DNA from: Trichoplusia ni
Taxonomy: Eukaryota; Arthropoda; Insecta; Lepidoptera; Noctuidae
DNA length: 64,000 nt
Assembly: GCF_003590095.1 (NCBI RefSeq)
Contig: NC_039489.1
Location: 620,001-684,000, forward strand
Reading direction: 5' to 3'
The translations under genes were made by a program, and so were the position numbers. Of this stretch, positions 59,739 to 64,000 are shown piece by piece (the stretch's first letter is position 1; each line of letters begins with the position of its first letter). The notes under the pieces are model-generated. The model did no database searches, was not told where the DNA came from, and saw nothing but the letters and a program-made list of their open reading frames with translations.

Positions 59739-59764
59739 CTGCCTTCTGTCTTGTACTTTGTAAT

Positions 59765-59832
59765 ATTATAACAGTTGCAGAAGCGAAATAGGACACTACT
59801 CGGTGTAGGACGACGTCTCGCTTTAACACTTG
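59765..59832. repeat. Short palindromic repeat P
   Basis: ACAGTTGCAGAAGCGAAATA and CGACGTCTCGCTTTAACAC. Confidence 0.5.
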
Positions 59833-59884
59833 AAATTATTTTACTTTAAAACGTAGTAGGGCTAAATAATTCCCGTTCTCGTTT

Positions 59885-60070
59885 TTTTTATGGTTCTCTA
59901 CAAAAAGAGTAAAATCGGAGCACTGTTATTCAGGCTTCGCTCTCTTCTCATCAGGCTGTCAGACCGTCACCAGGCTGAACCTCATGAACCGTGATAGAAA
60001 GACAGATGTAATTTTGACACGTGATATAGGTATTTCTGTTGCTCCTATAATAACCAATAACGAAAATAAA
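59885..60070 (+). repeat. CATGAACCGTGATAG-type repeat
   Basis: Contains AGTAAAATCGGAGCAC, CACCAGGCTGAACCTCATGA and GAACCGTGATAGAAAGACAG. Confidence 0.5.
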
Positions 60071-61019
60071 AACCAAAGATGAGCACCGGTGACCATTTTT
60101 CTAGAATCAGTTTTACTTTAGCTCTCACTATTTTTATGTATTTTGATTGAGCTACAAAGTAAATTGAAAAATAAAAACGTCAACCGTAGGTGAAAAAACG
60201 AATTAATATCAAAAGCGTTTTAAATCAATTTTCTCGGACTTGTACTAAAATTGTCGATAGTAATCGTAATTACTTGTATCCATGGAAGTTTTAAATTGAA
60301 AATACAATTGCTTATAACCCTGACGCACAAAACTGCAGTGTTTTTCAAACTTCTGGTGTTGAGTTATTTAATAAAGTGTCACAGTACTGAGGATATTGTT
60401 TCTTCTAGAATCATGCTACAAGCTCAAGAAGATTTCAGTAACTCAAATAAAGTATTTCAATACCAAGTTCAAAGTCGAAAGAAGGTCGTTTGTTCCAAGA
60501 CTGCTACGCTAATTTAAACCTTATGTTTCACAAATACAAATGCTTGAATGCAATTCTAGTCGCATGTATTATGCACTAAATACAAATATACTCAGAACTA
60601 GCATTATTCGATAACAGTAATACTTTTTCGGGAATCTCATACTACTTGAATTATTATCAGCCTTCCTATTGTTATTATTAACTGGTTAAGAAAATTAGAC
60701 TAGGTATTAGTTTGATATCAATAAAAAAACATGGTGGGGCATGGTATATGCGTAAAGGGTTCTATGTAGATTTGTATACACGAGGTGCGGATTCCATCCT
60801 AAGTCGGGTTAGTGTCAATGTGACTTTTTTTAAGATATGTGAACTTTCTTAATTTTTCTAAGTCAACACAGAAAAACGACGAAGGAAAACATCGTGAGGA
60901 AAATTGTATTAAAAATATAGAAAAATGACATTAATTTGCTCGTATTAGACATATTGAACTGTAGCCTGAATGATTTCACAAAAAGCGTTTATTTGACCTG
61001 TACTCAGATTATAATTTAA

Positions 61020-61273
61020 CTAGCTGCTGCCCGCGACTTCGTTCCCGTGGGTAGAAGATATAAGTTATGATTTATACCTGCCCTGTTTTTTTCCCATTTT
61101 CCATTGTACCTATCTTCGCTCCTATTAGTCGCAGCGTAATGGTTTATAGCCTAAAGCCTTCCTCGATGAATGGTCTATTCAACACAAAAATATTTTTTCA
61201 ATTTGGCCCAGTAGTTCCTGAGATTAGCGTGTTCAAACAAACAAACAAACTCTTCAGCTTTATATATTAGTAT
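61020..61273 (-). mobile_element. Helitron-like non-autonomous element, type 2
   Basis: Minus strand copy ending GGGCAGCAGCTAG|T. The start region ACTAATATATAAAGCTGAAG is clear, but the TC boundary is blurred by a repeated TAGTATACAT. Near-identical body to 30381-30643. Confidence 0.65.
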
Positions 61274-61771
61274 ACATTAGTATACATTATTATGAAAGGT
61301 GTTGAATAACTCTTATTTTTTATATCGCTTATTAGAATTAAGTAATAATAATGTAACTACACTATTGCATTAGGTATTGTCCTGTAATAATAGTTGTAAG
61401 TGGTTTAAATAAATAAATTATTATAATAAGTGAAAACTTTTTAAGGTTTTAAACGTTACTGTGTTCAACGGGTTCAATTCCCCGGGCTACCTGTGACCTT
61501 GAATGTCACGCTGCCTCAGAACCGCCTCGTCACGTTACGTTAACACTTTCCGTTTTTGTTCTCATGTGTCATTTTAGCAAAATCCTCTACAGTACAATAA
61601 AAAACAAAACGTAGCTTTTAGATTTGTTAGTGTTTAAACTAGTGTTAGTGTAAACTATACCGTCTGTTAGCTTAGAAGTGTAAATTTTGGTCTGCCAAGT
61701 CAAAGTTCGTAGTTACAAATGTTCGCTCTTTTACAAAACAAAGAGTAAAATAGATTTAAAAAAACTAATAA

Positions 61772-61971
61772 CCCTCGTTTTAAAATGTCGCTCCATTCAA
61801 TTTTTATCAAAATCTGTCCAGCCGTTTTATATTTGTTAAACGCATTGTCATCAGATTTGAAGCTACTCTGTAAATTCCAGCCTGCTAGATTATCGGGAAG
61901 TGCCTCAATATTGGGTTGCAAAAATCCAACCGGAACGACAAACAAGAAAAGTGAGTGCATAACAGGGTGGG
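61772..61971 (+). mobile_element. CCCACG-ended MITE, copy 3
   Basis: Body nearly parallel to 55626-55829 (GTCCAGCCGTTTTATATTTG, CAACCGGAACGACAAACAAG). The ends are mutated to CCCTCGTTTT and ACAGGGTGGG. Confidence 0.6.
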
Positions 61972-63006
61972 ATATAAGGTGGGAATATGGTTCAAGAGAA
62001 TCCGCATTTCTAAAATAATATTAAAAAATAATAATATAAAATATAATAAACTGAATCACTATGGTTAAATATATTTTTGTCCTGTTTGAGAATTGTCGAG
62101 CCATAGGGACCAGGTGCACGAGTTTTCTGCAAAGCATGACCCGTTTAGGTACAATATATTGTAAAATGAAGGAGTATTGTCATTTAATAAGGCAATGGGG
62201 CCAGAATTCTGGCACGTGACGACTTGACAATTGACTTGACGACTTGAAGTGTGACAATACAAGTAGTATTATTAATGCTTATATAAAGGATTTTTATAAG
62301 TCTCTCACGATATTTTATGTCAGTATTATTTCGGTATCGACATCCATTAACCCAGTTGGATTTGAAACTAGTCGGGCGACCCAATAAAACGGCACGAGTA
62401 AACTGTTTTTGAATAATTAAGAATTTGCGTCACAAAAGTTAATATAATGTAAATATACTTATAAATGTAAAATATATTAAAATAGTTTATTCTTAATAGA
62501 AAAGATCGAACGTAGAATATACATAAACATATTGTTATAAATACACAAATGAAAATATAAGCGATTATTTTAACATTAAGTTTGCAAATTAATATATTTA
62601 ATGACGTGAATACCACACAGCAAATGAACAGACTCAATACCAAGAATTGATGCGAATGCAATTTGTATTTCATTTTATAAAATTAATGTACCATACATTT
62701 ATTTCATGAAATCATTAATCAGTTATGTAACTTTTCAAATTGCAATTTAAATATTATTCATAGAACGGACTTTGACAGCTTTTTGTAAAAAAATGTATTG
62801 AAAGAAAAATAACACTGCCAAATTAGTGAAAATGTATGGAAATTTCATTTCATTTATCACCTAGGTTATTATTTATTTATTAGTGTTACAATATAGCACC
62901 GTTACAGTAAAATTACTAAATAATGCTATATATTAAGAATTACTTGCTTAATTTAATTAATTTAAAATAAAAATAGTACTTAGGGAAATATCATAAAAAA
63001 ATTATA

Positions 63007-63248
63007 TCTATGCTTTAATATATAAAGCTGAAAAGTTTGTTTGTTTGAACGCGCTAATCTCAGGAACTGCTGGCTCAAATTATTTTTGTGTATAGACCAT
63101 TCATCGAGGAAGGTTTTAGGCTATAAACCATCACGCTGCGACTAATAGGAGCGAAGATACAATGGAAAATGTGAAACAAAAACAGGGCAGGTATAAATCA
63201 TTACTTATATCTTCTACCCACGGGGACAAAGTCGCGGGCAACAGCTAG
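63007..63248 (+). mobile_element. Helitron-like non-autonomous element, type 2
   Basis: Plus strand copy: A|TCTATGCTTTAATATATAAA at the start, GGGCAACAGCTAG|T at the end. It is inverted relative to the copy at 61020, about 1.7 kb away. Confidence 0.7.
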
Positions 63249-64000
63249 TCCATAATAATACTCACCACATCTCTGCCAAATATATCTATGTAGTTACTCT
63301 ATTTCCCCTTAAAAATTTGCTGATAGAAACTTGTACAAATACTGAAGGAAATACGAGTATTTGCTGATTACAGAACTTTCCCAATCGATGTGAAACTCAA
63401 GGAAAAGGTTTAAAACTAGTTTCCTATTGGTAACACAATTTTCCTTTTCTGACCCTTGCTCTAATATCTACTTGAGATGGTCGGGTCTTTTGGGTACTTA
63501 TCTCTTGAAACATATCTTGCGGTGGTCTTTGACTTGTTACATAGTTTCACAGGAATGATGTTATTGATTCTGTCTTTCAGTTATTTTTGGTTTTTCCTAA
63601 CTGACTACTGTTCTGTGGAGACACTTTTTAATAGTTATTACGGTGTAAAACCGAAATATTTTGTTTGTTGGGTTTAGAAAAAAACTGAAAGTATATTTGT
63701 TTATTTATTTCTTGGTCGCAAAGGCACTTGCTACAGCCATCAACTACGAGAATGTACCAAGTCCATCAAAACTATCTCCACAGTTAGTCCGCTGAATCTT
63801 CATAAAATCGACATCCAGCGAACTTTGCACCACCGTCGAGCTAATTTGTAAACCTAAACGATCCTGATAGCCAATCAAGCGTTTAGAAAAAAAGAACAAA
63901 TCATTCCACCCGTTTAGGAGTGAAATTCAAACGTCCATTACAATTTGTATAAATACTTGAGGATATGAAGGTGATCTGGATTCCATAAAGTAATCAGTTT

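Larger units (their letters stand above)
56515..64000. other. Repeat-rich end of window, no gene recognised
   Basis: Holds the listed Helitron-like, MITE and interspersed repeats. A box B-like GGGTTCAATTCCCCGGGC at 61471-61488 may be another SINE relic. Remaining open frames are short, AT-biased and lack splice context. Confidence 0.5.

Noticed and set aside
62368..62673. 101-codon minus-strand frame rich in hydrophobic residues, membrane-protein-like
   Set aside because: Composition follows from AT-rich sequence (Ile, Tyr, Phe, Leu codons); no conserved motif.
1..64000. CRISPR arrays, bacterial operons, riboswitches, rRNA operon
   Set aside because: No regularly spaced direct repeats, Shine-Dalgarno-linked gene strings or long rRNA blocks; introns and SINEs indicate animal nuclear DNA.

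Overview
The window looks like lepidopteran (moth or butterfly) nuclear DNA. It is AT-rich, its single recognisable gene is split by spliceosomal introns, and the space around it is packed with short repeats of types common in Lepidoptera: tRNA-derived SINEs, Helitron-like elements with TC...CTAG ends inserted between A and T, short terminal-inverted-repeat elements (MITEs) and a truncated non-LTR retrotransposon. I see no bacterial operon, CRISPR array, rRNA gene or intact tRNA gene. The order was inferred from the repeat types; I cannot name the species.

The one confident gene is a plus-strand orthologue of F-box/LRR-repeat protein 7 (Fbxl7). Seven coding exons run from 18825 to 33655: 18825-19049, 19684-19875, 21078-21222, 22666-22851, 29539-29684, 32222-32395 and 33443-33655. 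All introns are GT-AG, phases agree at every junction, and the joined product from the ATG at 18834 is 423 residues: a proline/arginine-rich N-terminus, an F-box, cysteine-type leucine-rich repeats and the family's conserved C-terminus. The first of these exons begins at a good acceptor with a branch-point motif, so at least one further upstream exon is expected.

Layout. 1-18800 is intergenic or 5' to Fbxl7: four copies of one SINE (311, 4264, 9954, 17314), a MITE with 54-nt inverted repeats (2098-2328), a Tc1/mariner-type element carrying a SINE (9472-10351), hAT-like ends (12.4-13.4 kb), a Helitron-like element (14.8 kb) and two weak candidate promoter or exon islets (3.35-3.84 kb and 6.49-6.60 kb). 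18825-33655 is Fbxl7; its introns hold near-perfect hairpins, a 5S-like repeat, a Helitron-like element and a MITE ending 41 bp before the last exon. 33.7-50.3 kb is repeat-rich: a PIF/Harbinger-like MITE with a nested SINE, two Helitron-like copies bracketing unrecognised open frames, and a truncated LINE reverse transcriptase relic (40.4-41.4 kb). At 50335-50519 there is a plausible promoter plus non-coding first exon ending in a consensus donor, which may start a gene whose coding exons lie beyond the window. 50.5-64 kb holds only repeats.

Fbxl7 proteins are substrate receptors of SCF ubiquitin ligases; in Drosophila the orthologue acts with the protocadherin Fat and on Dachs in Hippo/growth control. 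Nothing else here can be tied functionally to it. I found no convincing new biological system. The best leads are the orphan first exon at 50.3 kb, the missing 5' exon of Fbxl7, the intronic snap-back hairpins, and the sequence between the two Helitron-like copies at 36-37.6 kb.
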